Assembly: GCA_023101725.1 (NCBI GenBank)
Contig: JALJCO010012849.1
Location: forward strand, 1,054,001-1,118,000
DNA length: 64,000 bases
Reading direction: 5' to 3'
DNA from: Atherinomorus stipes
Taxonomy: Eukaryota; Chordata; Actinopteri; Atheriniformes; Atherinidae
Below, piece by piece: positions 22,128-33,829 of this stretch (position 1 is its first letter; each line of letters begins with the position of its first letter). The translations under genes were made by a program, and so were the position numbers. Below the pieces are notes generated by a model, which was given only the letters and a program-made list of their open reading frames with translations, ran no database searches and was not told the origin of the DNA.

Positions 22128-25100
22128 GTAAGCTGTGTTTTTTATATTTGTGGGGGAAAAAAAGAAAAGAAAGGTACAAATTTACAAGTTTTTTAAATCA
22201 GTCTGTTCTGCATTCATCCTGCTAATGCTTCTTTGTTGCTTGTTAATAAACTTTAAAATGCAGCTGGAAAGCCGCCTCAAGAAGCCACAGATACAGAGAA
22301 AAAGACAGCTTCTTATACAATTATACTACAATACAACATGAGAAAAGAAACCGGACTCCACCACCTGCTGTGTTCACCACATCACACAAAGCCAGACTTG
22401 CTGATGCGACCCAGAGGAGCTCAGACGCTAAACTAGAAAATGATTTAATTACACCTCCACAAGCTGACACTCCTATCCCCATTATCTTCCATAAATCCTT
22501 CAGCAAGTTTCCTCAGTGGGATTTTGAGGATGTTTATAAGGAGGATGCCCCACCTAGACTGACGGTAAGTCTGTTATGACAATAAACCCAAAAAATGTGT
22601 GAACTTATGGGTGTGGGTAAGCATCTCTGAGGTCGGGTAAGCCATGTGTTCACTTGTTCTTGGTGTAGCCTGCATAGGTTTGCTTTATCTTAAAGGTACT
22701 GTATGTAAAAAAAAAAATCAAAGGTCAATGGCAGAAAAATGTGACACTGTATATAATTCAAAACTTTGTTTCTATTAATGTGTAATGCTGCACTAGAACA
22801 GCTTTAATATCTTTATTTTCTTACAATAAGTCATTCATATTACTTGCTGGGTGGTGCACATATGGAAGCTGCAATATTTGTTCCACCATTTTTACTACGG
22901 TGTCCCTGAATGGACAAAACAATGTGTGTAAAGTGAGAACCCTCTGAATTTTCAAACTGCCGTACCAGCATTGTTTAATTGGAGTTAGAGACTGTTTGAG
23001 ATCAGTAATGCCTTAAAAGACAAAAAAATTGTTACTTATTGTCCAGTCATAGCTACACCTGAGACCACTGATCCACTCACAAATGGAAACATCTTTATGT
23101 CTGGGAGAATTTTGGCCACTAACAGCCACCATACTTTCTTTCACAAAAAGAGTTGTAGCCACATAAACATTTTCACCTATATATTTGTCTAAGCTACAAC
23201 TGAAACTTTTTTTATTTTTATTTTTTATCATATTCAGACTTGTACTCAGTCCCTGCGAAACTCGAAGGATGAGGTTTTCCAGAGGGCTTTTCTTCCCAAC
23301 ATACGTTTGTTTCTGTACAAAGACAATGTTGACATGAGGGAGTGGAATCGACTGTCACATTTCAACAATCCTTTTGGTTTTATGGAGTTAAAGTACGACG
23401 GTAGGTGTTTCTATGTCTCTGTGAGACACAAACTTTTGCTGAGGCAAATATTTTAGAACTATTTTGTGAAACTGATGATCAACACACTTATATTTCTTTA
23501 ATGCAGATATTTCCAAACAGTGCCTCCTTTTGTTTTGGTAAAGTTGCAATGTTAAAAAATATTTGATCTTTTTATTTAATCTTTTTGAGGGGAAATTTGT
23601 CCCATATACTTTCAAATAAAGAAAGTTCAACTGCTTCATATTTTTGTGCACAAATAAAACGTTAAATGACACACATTCAAGAAAAATCTGTTCACCAAAT
23701 GACAGAAACAAGGAACGGACCACCTATCCAAACAATAAAAATCCACAAGCTATGACCACGGTACATGAAAACATGGTTAAGATTTTTAGAAGTTTAGACC
23801 AAACACTTTATGAATGAATATTGCAAAGATAATTGGAGGTGTTCCTGTAGTTCCAGCGTTGCCAGCAGATTATCAAACTGGACCAATATTAGTCTAATAT
23901 TGTTCTTTACACCAGAGTGGATGGAGCCAATGTTTCCCCTTTTTTCTGGCCATAAAACAATGACAGCACCATAGTCAGTCATTGTTTTTCCGTTTAGTTA
24001 TTCCTAATATTGTGAATATCTACAGTGGCTAGATCAATAAAACACATCTGATTGTCAGATGCCAGATTTTTTGTAAACATTAAAAATTCATAATTCAGGA
24101 AAGGCCTTTAAGCATTTTCGAGCTAACCAGCATGCTAAAACTTAAGATCTATAAAGATCAATAAACCTGCATTTTCTTTTTAAAATCACATCTGTAAGTG
24201 TATTCCTGTTGTCTAATTTGTTTGCAGATGTAATGGCTGCAGTGAAACTGATTCCTAAACCAGAAGAGCCTCTGCTCCCTCCAAAACTACCCGGTAATGG
24301 CTGCGTGCACTGTGCTGTGGTGGGCACAGGAGGAATCCTCAACGGATCAAAACTGGGGGCTGAGATTGACGCTCACGATTACGTGTTTCGGTAAGAAAGA
24401 GGGAGATGCAACCCGGTTGAATTTGGATAACTATATGTACACATATATGTATTAGGGATGCATGATTTTGGAATTTTGCCCAATATCTGATTTGCCTGAT
24501 ATTTTAAAACTTATGTGGTCAATAACCGATATCAATTCCGATATTGAAGCTGAAAAAAATAATCAGTCATTGCAAATAGCAGTTTTGTTATCTGTTTCTG
24601 ACACTTTGAAAAATAGGGTTGGGAAAAAATATCGATACACTGAAATATCGCAGTATTTTCATATGCCGATATCAAATTGATATTTTAAAACACATCAATC
24701 TATTTTACTTTACTTTATTTGGTGAATTCTCGAAGATTTCATAACAGAACGATGAAATATTGCGAGATTTTGTTAGTAAAATAGAGTGATACCACGTTTT
24801 TAAATGTCAGTGATATCAGCATATGAAAATATCACAAAATCTTTGTGAAAACTCACGAGATTTCGCAACAGAACAATGAAATATTGCGAGATTCGGTTAG
24901 AAAAATAGATCGATACTGCATTTTTAAATGTCAATGATATCAGCATATGAAAATATCGCAAAATTTCATAAATTCTCGCGAGATTTTGTAACAAAACGAT
25001 GAAATATCGTGGGATTTTGCTAGTGAAATAGATCGATGCCGTGTTTTTAAATGTCAGTGACTTTAGAAACAGTGGGCTGATCGGTTAAATATCAGTGGGG

Positions 25101-28100
25101 TGGCCGATGTCCGATTTTCATATTTAAGGCAGATATAGATGGGTTTCCCGTTTACAAGCATTGGCAGCTGCGCGTGCAACCAGGGGGCAAAAAGCCTGTG
25201 TTTTGTATTGCAGTCTATGGCCAAACACACACTCATATCATTCATAAAAATGTAAAGTAACCTGACGAAACAAACAGAAATCGTTGTGTTTTAAATTATA
25301 TTGAATAAATCTGTATTTTGATGACGAATAAAAGAATACCGACGCAGCGTTGCTGTGTTATATTTCTATTACCATTACACTAACTTGGCAAGAGAGTCAT
25401 CACCCGGAAAGAGCATTTTTCTTGTAAAACCTGGATATTATTAGTGTTGGACCTCATTTGAAATATGCCTGAAAAACCTGGGTTAGAAAGCGGTTTAAAC
25501 TTTAGTTTAGACTCTTTGTTAAAACCAAAATAGGCCACAACAGTCTGCGGTCTGCAGCAGGTTCAGCTCTGGTGTCTACACCACCTCCATACAGGAGCAA
25601 CTTTCACTAGTTTGGGATTAAAGGGACTAGAGGCAGGAATTTAAAAAAAAAACAAACATGCATGTTCTTTTTTTTTTTTAATGCTAATGGGAGATGAAGC
25701 ACTAAATACCAACAAAAACGTTTCCACCCACGTTTTTATCTGTTGCCTTAAACAGGCTGTGTGCTGCAAAATGCGTTGCAATTCGGTGTCCGAATTTCCC
25801 GCGCTGCCCTGTGGACATGACGTCAAATGGCGCTACATCTGCAGTTTTGATACAGGAAGAAGACGGTCGCTGTAAATTCAAACACTGTAAGCGATAGTTA
25901 TGGATTCTTCTGCCGTCAGCAAACGATCCAGATCAACTGAAAGACACTAAAAAGTGTAACTACGAAGAAAAAGGTTAGTAATCAACATTATAGCTTCAGT
26001 TTGTGCACGCTCCTGTGACGGCTTGGCTTGTGGCTGCAGTTATCTGAAGCGCCAGTCACGGCAGTCGCGAGTTTCGTTTCTTAATCTTGCCTCAAGTCCC
26101 TTTAAATAGCAAATTACAAATATTGACTCAGACACATTTTTGTTTGAACAAGAATGTGGAGTCAAATATTAACCTTTGTTTTTTCATTGCAATCTTGCAG
26201 GCATCGGTTAAGCTAAAAGAGAGAGACAGAGAAAGCTGGTTTACCAGCAACACTGTAAGCAGTTCAAAGCAATAGGGATGGCAAAACTATAACCTAAAAA
26301 ACAATGCAAGTTGTAGTCAACTGCATGTTGTTTGGACAAGAGATGCACAAGGACTTTAATTTTTTCCATCATATTCTTCAGTCCATTGTTGGATCTCCTT
26401 TAGAATATGAATATATGTAGTGACATAAGGCTCAAACATCTTATTATCATCAAAACATACAAGTGTCATTTAAATTAATATGACAATGTCATATAAGGGG
26501 GAGTGGGTGGCCTAGTGGTTGCGTCGTGGGCTTTGGCGCGGAGGACCCAGGCTCGAGTCCCCGACACTACCCCTGGGTGAACCACTGTGGACCCCTGAGC
26601 AAGGTCCTTAACCCCCCCCCCCAACTGCTCCCCGGGCGCCCCAAGCAGCGGCCCACCGCTCTCTGATACTTACAGTACAGAGATGGGTGAAATGCAGAGC
26701 CCTAATTTCCCCTCGGGGATCATACTAGTATAACAAAAAAAAAAGGTCTTTATCATCAGCTATCCTAGGAGCTAATAGGACTGCAAGGTTACACACAGCT
26801 CATGTCCTTTAACTCCATGAGGATAAAATGATGGGTGGCTTTTATTTATGAAAGGTCTTCTACTTTTTTATGTTGACACGTACAGAGACGTGAAAGAATA
26901 AAATCAATCAGATTTAGGAGTAGGCAAAAAGACATCAGAATATTGGAGAGAAATCTAGGTCTGACTTTTGATAATCAGATGAAAGCTGTTATCTGATGAA
27001 GCATATCAGATTATGCTGTACATGATCACTTGAATAATGATCAGATTGTTGATGTGTATGCAAATATTTGATTTTAGTAAAACGTCCTGTTCAAATAAAA
27101 GTAAAATAAATATTTTCACGGAAGCTTTGGTTGGATTTCACATTGAATAAACTTGTTTTGACAAAAATTCAATGTCTGAAATGTCATTATGTCTTGGATT
27201 TGCTCGCCTGATAGGATGAATGGTGCAATCATCAAAGGTTATGAGGAAGACGTTGGGAACAGAACATCAGTGTATGTTCACACGGCCCACTCCATCACAG
27301 CCTCGCCTTATTTTTTCCATAAGTACGGGTACACGTCAGCCCCACATGATGAGGTAGAACCTACAACATCTGTGTAATATAACTTATTTTCTCCACACAT
27401 GATGAGAATGGCTTTCGACCTCTGTTTTTCCACAGGGTATAAAATACGTCCTGATTCCTGAGGGGATGAGAGATTTCCAGTGGATCAAAGGTCTTCTCAA
27501 AGGAGAGAGGGTCTCTGCTGGCAAATACGTCAACAAAGAGTGAATATTGCTTCAATTGTTAAAACTTCGTTCACAAGAATGAAACCATACAAATCAAAAT
27601 AATGTCCATCCAACTACCAACTGCTTTAAAAATCTACCCAAGTTCAGTAGTGCTGCTTTAATGATAGCTTTTTTATGAAGTTCCAGTAATTTGGTCTGGT
27701 CTCAGGTGGCTATATTAACACCCATGAAAACACATTTAAAATATACTTTCAAGTACTTTGAGCATCCACGGACCAATGCAAACAGGAAGTAAAGGGTCTC
27801 TTATCCGGGTGAGGTAGAAATTTGTAGGGATTTGACAGGCGTTAATTCCCTGGGAAGACAATGAAAAACTGTTTTCTAGTTAGTTAATTGCACAATGTTG
27901 CCACTGAATTATAAATCCAAAAACTAATCATCTCTGTTATCACCACTGTCTTTTGTGTTTTAACTCTCCAGGCCCAGGACTTACTATCTGGGGCAGTACA
28001 ATGAGAGTCGCTTCTATATTTTGCACCAGGACTTCCTCCGATATGTACGAAACAGGTCAGCCTTCAAATATTTTACGGTTGAAAAATAAGAACTTCAAGG

Positions 28101-29665
28101 GGTCGCAATCAGTTAATTTTTTACAGCAGTTGTCATCCAATGATGCAGCCTAAAATGTCTCAAAACAAGATTAACAGTGAGTTGAAATAGTACTTAAAGG
28201 TACAGTATGTAAGAATTACTGACATCTAGTGGTAAAGATGGGTATTTGAAAGAAAATGTGTTTTCTTTCAAATGACTTCATATTCCAGCACTGTTGTGAA
28301 TGTATGGTGGCCGTTAGTGGCCAAAATTCTCCCAGACATAAAGATGTTTTCACCTGTGAGTGGATCCAGTGGTCTCAGATGCAGCTATGACTGTACTATG
28401 AGTAACTATTTTCAATGTTATCCCAAACAGTCCTTTAACCCCCATTTTTTTTTAAAAAAAGCTGATACAACAGTTTTAAAGTTCAGAGGGTTATTACTTC
28501 ACACACATTTTGTCCATTCAGGGACACCGTAGTAAAAATGGTGGAACAAATATGGCAGCCTCCATATGTGCACCGCCCAGCAAGTAAATGTCAATAACTC
28601 ATCTAAGAAAATAAACATATAACAGCTATTCTCATACAGTGATTACACCTCATTAGAAACACAGTTTTGAATTATATATTACATTTTTCTGCCATTCACC
28701 TTTGATTTTTTACATAGTTCTGTACCTTTAAGCAAAAGGGAAAAAAAGTAAAGCAGTGAAGGGGAAATTATCCAAAAAATGCCAACTTTAGACCCACAGA
28801 GTTCTACAGAAACTGAATAACAATGGGGTAATTGGACCAGGATGCACCCATTGTAACACACAGCTAAAAATTCATTCATAAAGCTGAAAGATGGGGTTTT
28901 TTTATGCAACATGTCCATTTATGTCCCTGATTTTTCTGTAAATCAAACCAGTAGTCTGATGAGTACTGATTTAGTGCAATTGAAAAAAATTTCAAGACTC
29001 AAATCCTAGAATAGACCTTTTGGAGTTTTCTCTATCGCAAATGAAGCTCTAACATCAAAATGGTCCCATATGCAGGTTGTAATTTATCTTGACTTTGTCA
29101 CCTGTCAATGCCCACAGATTCTTAAAATCAAGTAATCTGAATACTACATTCTGGCCTATAGTTCGACCATCCAATGGAGCATTTACTCTTTTCCTGGCTC
29201 TGCACACATGTGATACAGTAAGTTAATATCACTCTACCTTTTAGCATAGCAGAAATATTTGTATCAACATTATACTAAGTATGCAGGAAATTTATCTCTA
29301 TGACAATCAAGAAAAGATTTGCTATAGGAAAACTTGTTTAAAGCCCGTACAGCAAAGGCTGTGAGGCCAGTGTTTTGCAAATGTGCATTTTATTTATAGG
29401 CTTTACACATCACTTCAAAATTATTCTTGACATGTCCTCTATTTTTTCCTTACAGGTGAGCGCATATGGATTCATGACTGAAGACCACAATAAATACTCC
29501 AACTATTATTTTCAAAGGCACATTAAAAGCAATGTCATTTTCTACATCAACCATGACTACAATTTGGAGAAGGTTTTGTGGAAGAGCCTACATGACCGAA
29601 AAATAATTAATCTATATCAAAGAACTGGACCAAAGGAAATGATCAAGAAGCTGATGGAAAGCTGA
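21999..29665 (+). CDS. st6galnac1: Alpha-N-acetylgalactosaminide alpha-2,6-sialyltransferase (ST6GALNAC1-type)
   Basis: Nine exons: 21999-22127, 22264-22564, 23238-23400, 24228-24390, 27215-27353, 27436-27539, 27972-28055, 29118-29217, 29456-29665. Exons 2-9 join in phase; exon 1 to 2 does not (see findings). The product is a type II Golgi enzyme that adds sialic acid to GalNAc of O-glycans (sialyl-Tn). Exon 1 has the signal anchor [15 protein letters not shown]; exon 2 is stem; exon 3 carries the family block [14 protein letters not shown]...FGFMELKY. Sialylmotif L ([19 protein letters not shown]...[23 protein letters not shown]) spans exons 4-5, motif S ([17 protein letters not shown]) exon 8, and motif VS (HDYNLE) exon 9 with its catalytic His. 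The C-terminus INLYQRTGP is closer to ST6GALNAC1 than to ST6GALNAC2. Length is about 463 residues, far shorter in the stem than human ST6GALNAC1 (600). Confidence 0.88.
22691..23200 (-). repeat. 'taaaggtac' MITE in st6galnac1 intron 2
   Basis: The left end taaaggtactgtatgtaa and body words (tggtgcacatatggaagctg, tactacggtgtccctgaatg, ggccactaacagccaccata) are the reverse complement of the copy at 28195-28730. The right terminus is missing or decayed. It ends about 40 bp before exon 3, so the exon 3 branch-point region lies beside repeat sequence. Confidence 0.85.
24228..24390 (+). CDS. st6galnac1: st6galnac1 exon 4, sialylmotif L
   Basis: Encodes the conserved motif with the disulphide-forming cysteine ([13 protein letters not shown]) and IDAHDYVFR, which bind the CMP-sialic acid donor. 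It is bounded by tttgcag and gtaaga and continues in phase into exon 5 at 27215. The 2.8 kb intron after it holds a composite MITE and a SINE. Confidence 0.92.
24454..25115 (+). repeat. Composite hAT-like MITE, second copy, with 123-bp tandem units
   Basis: It begins agggatgcatgattttggaa and carries the same inner taggg-ttgggaaaaaatatcg segment as the copy at 1104-1790. The interior holds three units of about 123 bp, anchored by gaaatat words at 24754, 24878 and 25001. Each contains a CGCG-type element (ctcgcgagatt and variants), a tagtaaaatagatcgat segment and ttttaaatgtca. The outer sequence resumes with ctttagaaacagtgggctga and ends ggtggccgatgtcc. Confidence 0.75.
26497..26744 (+). repeat. 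tRNA-derived SINE
   Basis: The head has an A-box-like tggcctagtggttgc and a B-box-like ggctcgagtcc spaced as in a tRNA. A body follows (ctgagcaaggtccttaaccc, gcggcccaccgctctctga, agatgggtgaaatgcagagc) and the element ends in an A-rich tail (aacaaaaaaaaaa). It lies in st6galnac1 intron 4. A reversed, interrupted relative is at 52612-53260. Confidence 0.85.
28195..28730 (+). repeat. 'taaaggtac' MITE in st6galnac1 intron 7
   Basis: Complete copy with inverted termini taaaggtacagtatgtaa (left) and tacatagttctgtaccttta (right), 536 bp, no coding capacity. It is in the opposite orientation to the intron 2 copy. A clear 8-bp target duplication was not found. Confidence 0.85.
29118..29665 (+). CDS. 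st6galnac1: st6galnac1 exons 8-9, sialylmotifs S, III and VS
   Basis: Exon 8 (29118-29217) has [18 protein letters not shown] with the second disulphide cysteine. Exon 9 (29456-29665) has [10 protein letters not shown], motif III as YYFQ, and motif VS as HDYNLE, then [17 protein letters not shown] and a stop at 29663. The His and Glu of motif VS are intact, so the catalytic end looks functional. Confidence 0.9.
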
Positions 29666-29965
29666 TATTCTCCATGACATCTGCTGGAAGCATGCCATGT
29701 GAAATGTGCCCAAAAAATCTCCTGCTTATCCACTGTTATGTCTAGCATGAAAAAAATGCAACAAGATAAAATGAAAAAAGAAGAAATATATTTTTTCTTT
29801 CTTTTTTTATAGCATTGAACATAATGTATTTTCAGTATAATGAGTCACAAAGGGGCAACATCCCCCTCAGCTGGGAATCAGATTATCTGAGTTAAATTGC
29901 AACTAGGCCATAGCAGTGTGAACTTTTGTACATTTATACATACTAATCTAAAAAGAAAGAAAGAA

Positions 29966-29971
29966 AATAAA
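29966..29971 (+). terminator. st6galnac1: st6galnac1 poly(A) signal
   Basis: AATAAA 300 bases after the stop codon, followed by a GTTGTTG-rich stretch. No other AATAAA lies between the stop and this site. Confidence 0.65.
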
Positions 29972-29984
29972 TGAGGTTGTTGCT

Positions 29985-31147
29985 CATTTTTCAATGTTTT
30001 AGATGAGTTTTAAATCCCTATTTCTGCCTTTGCCATTTATCTTTTGTAAGACTAAAGTGGGAAAAAAAATCTAGCTAGAGCTGAGCAGGTCATAGGCATA
30101 GTAGTGACCAACTGTAGTGTTAAAGTCTCAGAATGTACCTTGAATCACATGACTATTAGGTTATTAGTTCTTTAGGCATCTCTTGCATTGTTTTTATTTG
30201 TTGCTTCCAAAGTCTGATACAGAAATTGATCGAATTTACAACATACTAAAACCTCATTAATTATTGAATAACCAACCAAGTTTTAGGTGGTCCTACCATT
30301 GCTATGAACAAGTAACCTGTCCAGGGTGTATCCTGCCTCTCACAATTTGGGATTTTGATGGAAGCAGATTTGGGTGTTTCTTCTAAAGCAGGGGTGCTCA
30401 AGTCAGGTCCTCCTGAGCAACTATCCTGGCATTTTTAGAACATACCCTCTCAAACACACCTGAATCAAATGGCTAATTCCCTTATGCACGTCATTCAGCT
30501 CTGCGGAAGCCTGGTAATGAGTAATTTTGGAGAAGGGATCACCAAAATGTGCAGGATGCTCTCGAGTAGCTCTCGTCAACAAATAGCTCCACCTGCTGTT
30601 TCATAAGAGTTATGACTACAGGAATGTTTGTGTTAGTGATCAAGGATGGATCAAATGTGAACGTGTTTCTTTGAATAAACAAAATTGCATAATCCGGCCT
30701 CACCGGCTGAGATTTTGAAATGTACCGTATGCCCCTGAATGCATCATGAGACTTTCTACGGCTGAATGTTGTTAAGTCGTGATTTAAAAGACGAGTCAAA
30801 CCCAACTTTCCTCAGCATCTTTTCAATTTCTCAATTAAATTTTGTGATCCAATCATTCAGTTAATAGACCTTTTATGTCAAATAATGTTGATCGTTTTTT
30901 CAGTCTGTCATTAGACGTTGGTGGGTTTTTTTGGGGGGGGGGGGCAACTCAGTCGGATATCCGGTGCGATCCCGAAAATAGTGACACAACCAGAAAAATA
31001 CTTTTACTCACTTTGTTCCTTAACTCACACTTAGAAAATGCGAGCTTTAAAATATTCGGAAAAAATTGAAAAGTAAATTCAGCGTGAATAATTAAGATAA
31101 AAGTTGTTAAAAGAAATAAATGACTTTCTTTGTACTCCGCAGAGTGA
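29985..31147. other. st6galnac1 downstream intergenic sequence
   Basis: It contains a third copy of the 'cacacctgaa' palindromic MITE at about 30386-30572 (ggggtgctcaagtcaggtcc ... tgcaggatgctctcgag) and a G11 run at about 30935-30945. Nothing else is recognisable and no coding exon was seen. Confidence 0.5.
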
Positions 31148-32950
31148 TTATCCCACAATGCATTGCGGTGTAGCTTTGAAAGTTAATCCAAACAAAATAC
31201 GTTTGTGGTTTTTTACATATTATGTAAGAAATTACTACTTATTCTACACTTATGTTTGTAATGTTTTGTTCTGTTCTTATTTGTGAAATGACGTATGATT
31301 TTTATTGAGTCACTACCGTCACTTAAAACGGTATCACCATAAATGGGGTCGGGATGTTAACATAATTTGGGCAGATCACTCTTGTTTCCCTTCAGATCGT
31401 ATAAATCTTTCGCCTTTTACTAAAGATTTCCGTGGAGGGGAACAATAAGAGTTTTACCCAATTTTTTGATGCCCTGTTCACGCGGGGCTTTCTTATGTTG
31501 TGAAAATAAAGCAAAGTGTCTGACTCTTATTAAAGGGTTGCAACAATGTCAGAACTCGTATCATAGAGCAAAATCGTTTTCTGCCCATTTTAACATCTTC
31601 ACGCTAAATTATATGTATGCGATAAATAGTCAACCCCAGGTTGTAATTCGGCACTACGAGACAAATAATCTTGTGTATCTGCGTCTGCGTGCGGTACGAA
31701 GCGGCCCATTGAATATGTGGCAATGGTCTTGTGCCATGTCAGTAGTTTCCAACAGTTTATAGGCTAACCCTTGTTTTCTTTTTACAGGAATAAGTGTCAA
31801 GTGAACTCTGATAAAACGTTTGAGAATGTATTCTTTAGGTTTTATTATGATCAATATTTTTCAAAGAAATTTTTAATTCATCTTAAAGTGCAGCTAGGTT
31901 ACAATTTTGAACGCTTTATGCACAACTCCACTACTTCCTAACTTAAGTCAGTTCCTTTATCTCCTGTCTTTCATTATTGGATGATTTGATTACTCCAGGT
32001 GTGCCTGATCTCAGTAACCATGAGGACAATGGCCAGACACACCTGAATTATCCCATAATGCATTGCGGTGTAGCTTTGAAAGTTAATCCAAACAAAATAC
32101 GTTTGTGGTTTTTTATATATTATGTAAGAAATTACTACTTATTCTACACTTATGTTTGTAATGTTTTATTCTGTTCTTGTTTGTGAAATTACGTATGATT
32201 TTTATTGAGTCACTACCGTCACTTAAAACGGTATCGCCATAAATAGGGTCGGGATGTTAACGTTATGTAGACAGATTACTCTTGTTTCCTTTCAGAACGT
32301 ATAAATCTTTCGCCTTTTACTAAAGATTTCCGTGGAGGGAAACAATAAGAGTTTTACCCAATTTTTTGATGCCCTGTTCACGCGGGGCTTTCTAGTGTTG
32401 TGAATATAAAGCTATCTGTTAGACTGTTGATAAAGAGCTGTAACAGTGTGAAAAGCTCGTATTATAGAGCAAAGTTGTGTTCTCCCCATTGCATATCATC
32501 ACGCTAAATTATATATATGCGATAAATAGTCAACCCCAGGTTGTAATTCGGCGCTACGAGACAAATAATCTTGTGTATCTGCGTCTGCGTGCGGTACGAA
32601 GCGGCCCATTCAATAAGTAGCAATGGTCTTGTGCAATTTCAGTAGTTTCCAACAGTTTATAGGCTAACCCTTGTTTTCTTTTTACAGGAATAAGTGTCAA
32701 GTGAACTCCTCTGATAAAACGTTTGAGAATTTATTCTTTAGGTTTTATTATGATCAATATTTTTCAAAGAAATTTTTAATTCATCTTGAAGTGCAGCTAG
32801 GTTACAATTTTGAACGCTTTATGCACAACTCCACTACTTCCTAACTTAAGTCAGTTCCTTTATCTCCCATCTTTCATTATTGGATGATTTGATTAACCCA
32901 GGTGTGCCTGATCTCAGTAACCATGAGGACAATGGCCAGACACACCTGAA
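31148..32950 (+). repeat. 900-bp direct tandem duplication
   Basis: Copy 1 is 31148-32047 and copy 2 is 32048-32950. Both start with ttatccca and aatgcattgcggtgtagctt and end with ggccagacacacctgaa. They align end to end with few substitutions and small indels (for example 3 extra bases in copy 2 near 32707). Each includes the left part of the palindrome family seen at 11256-11463; only copy 2 continues into the mirrored right arm (to about 33030). No coding sequence is evident; the short frame in each copy (MHCGVALKVNPNKIRLWFF) matches no family I know. Confidence 0.88.
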
Positions 32951-33030
32951 CTAATCATCTTGTCCAGTAATGAAAGATGGAGGCAAAGGAGCTGGCTTAA
33001 GTTCAGGAAGTAATGGTGTTAGGTATAAAG

Positions 33031-33788
33031 GAAAACTAATCAAATCATGCTGTAAATCCAAGTTATGAATATGACCACTAGATGGCACTAAAGTGTAGAA
33101 ACAAAAAACCCACAAAATCACAGTAACAGTGAGACTTCATGCACCAGAATCACCATAAAAATATATTTTATTTAGATGTGGATAAACTGGAATCTGCATT
33201 TCATGTGAATACTTATGAAAAACTAATTTTAGCTGGTCTGATAGGCTATCTTTGTTATTCATCGATATCTAAAAACACATCCAATTATGTTTCTAGCTTT
33301 GTATTATATTCACTTGTTTGAATAAAAATGCTCCGTCATTATCTGTATTTGTCTGTTAATTTACTGTTTATTCATATGTAAGACAGATCCTAGGTAGTCT
33401 TACAAATTCAGCTTGCAAACTGAATATATGAATATAAGTACATTTGTTGAGTTAAACTTGCACCACCAGTAGTGGCAACGATCTATTGGATTTGATATCA
33501 GGTTTTAAATAAAACTTCCGTTTTGTTGTTCTTTTAGTTGCTCATGAAAACTTTTTTTAAGTTTCAGTTATTTGTATTTATTGTATGGGAAGGGGGAGGG
33601 ACAAATGACAGTTAAATTTGGTTGACATATCACTATCCAATCATCCTGAACAGGCTGGTCAAGACGATTGGATGGGGGTATTTTTCAGTCCTGTCCGTTC
33701 CACAGGTGATTAAAATGTTTTATTTTTATGTTAGTGCATTTAGCTGATTGGCTGCAATTGGGGTGTGAAGGATATTTTAAGCTATACA

Positions 33789-33829
<41 letters not shown>

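Noticed and set aside
26497..26580. Possible functional tRNA gene
   Set aside because: The A and B boxes are present but no cloverleaf acceptor stem closes, and SINE body and tail follow; it is a SINE head.
29456..29600. Loss of the catalytic histidine in st6galnac1
   Set aside because: The apparent missing His belongs to motif III, which tolerates Tyr; the motif VS His in HDYNLE is intact.
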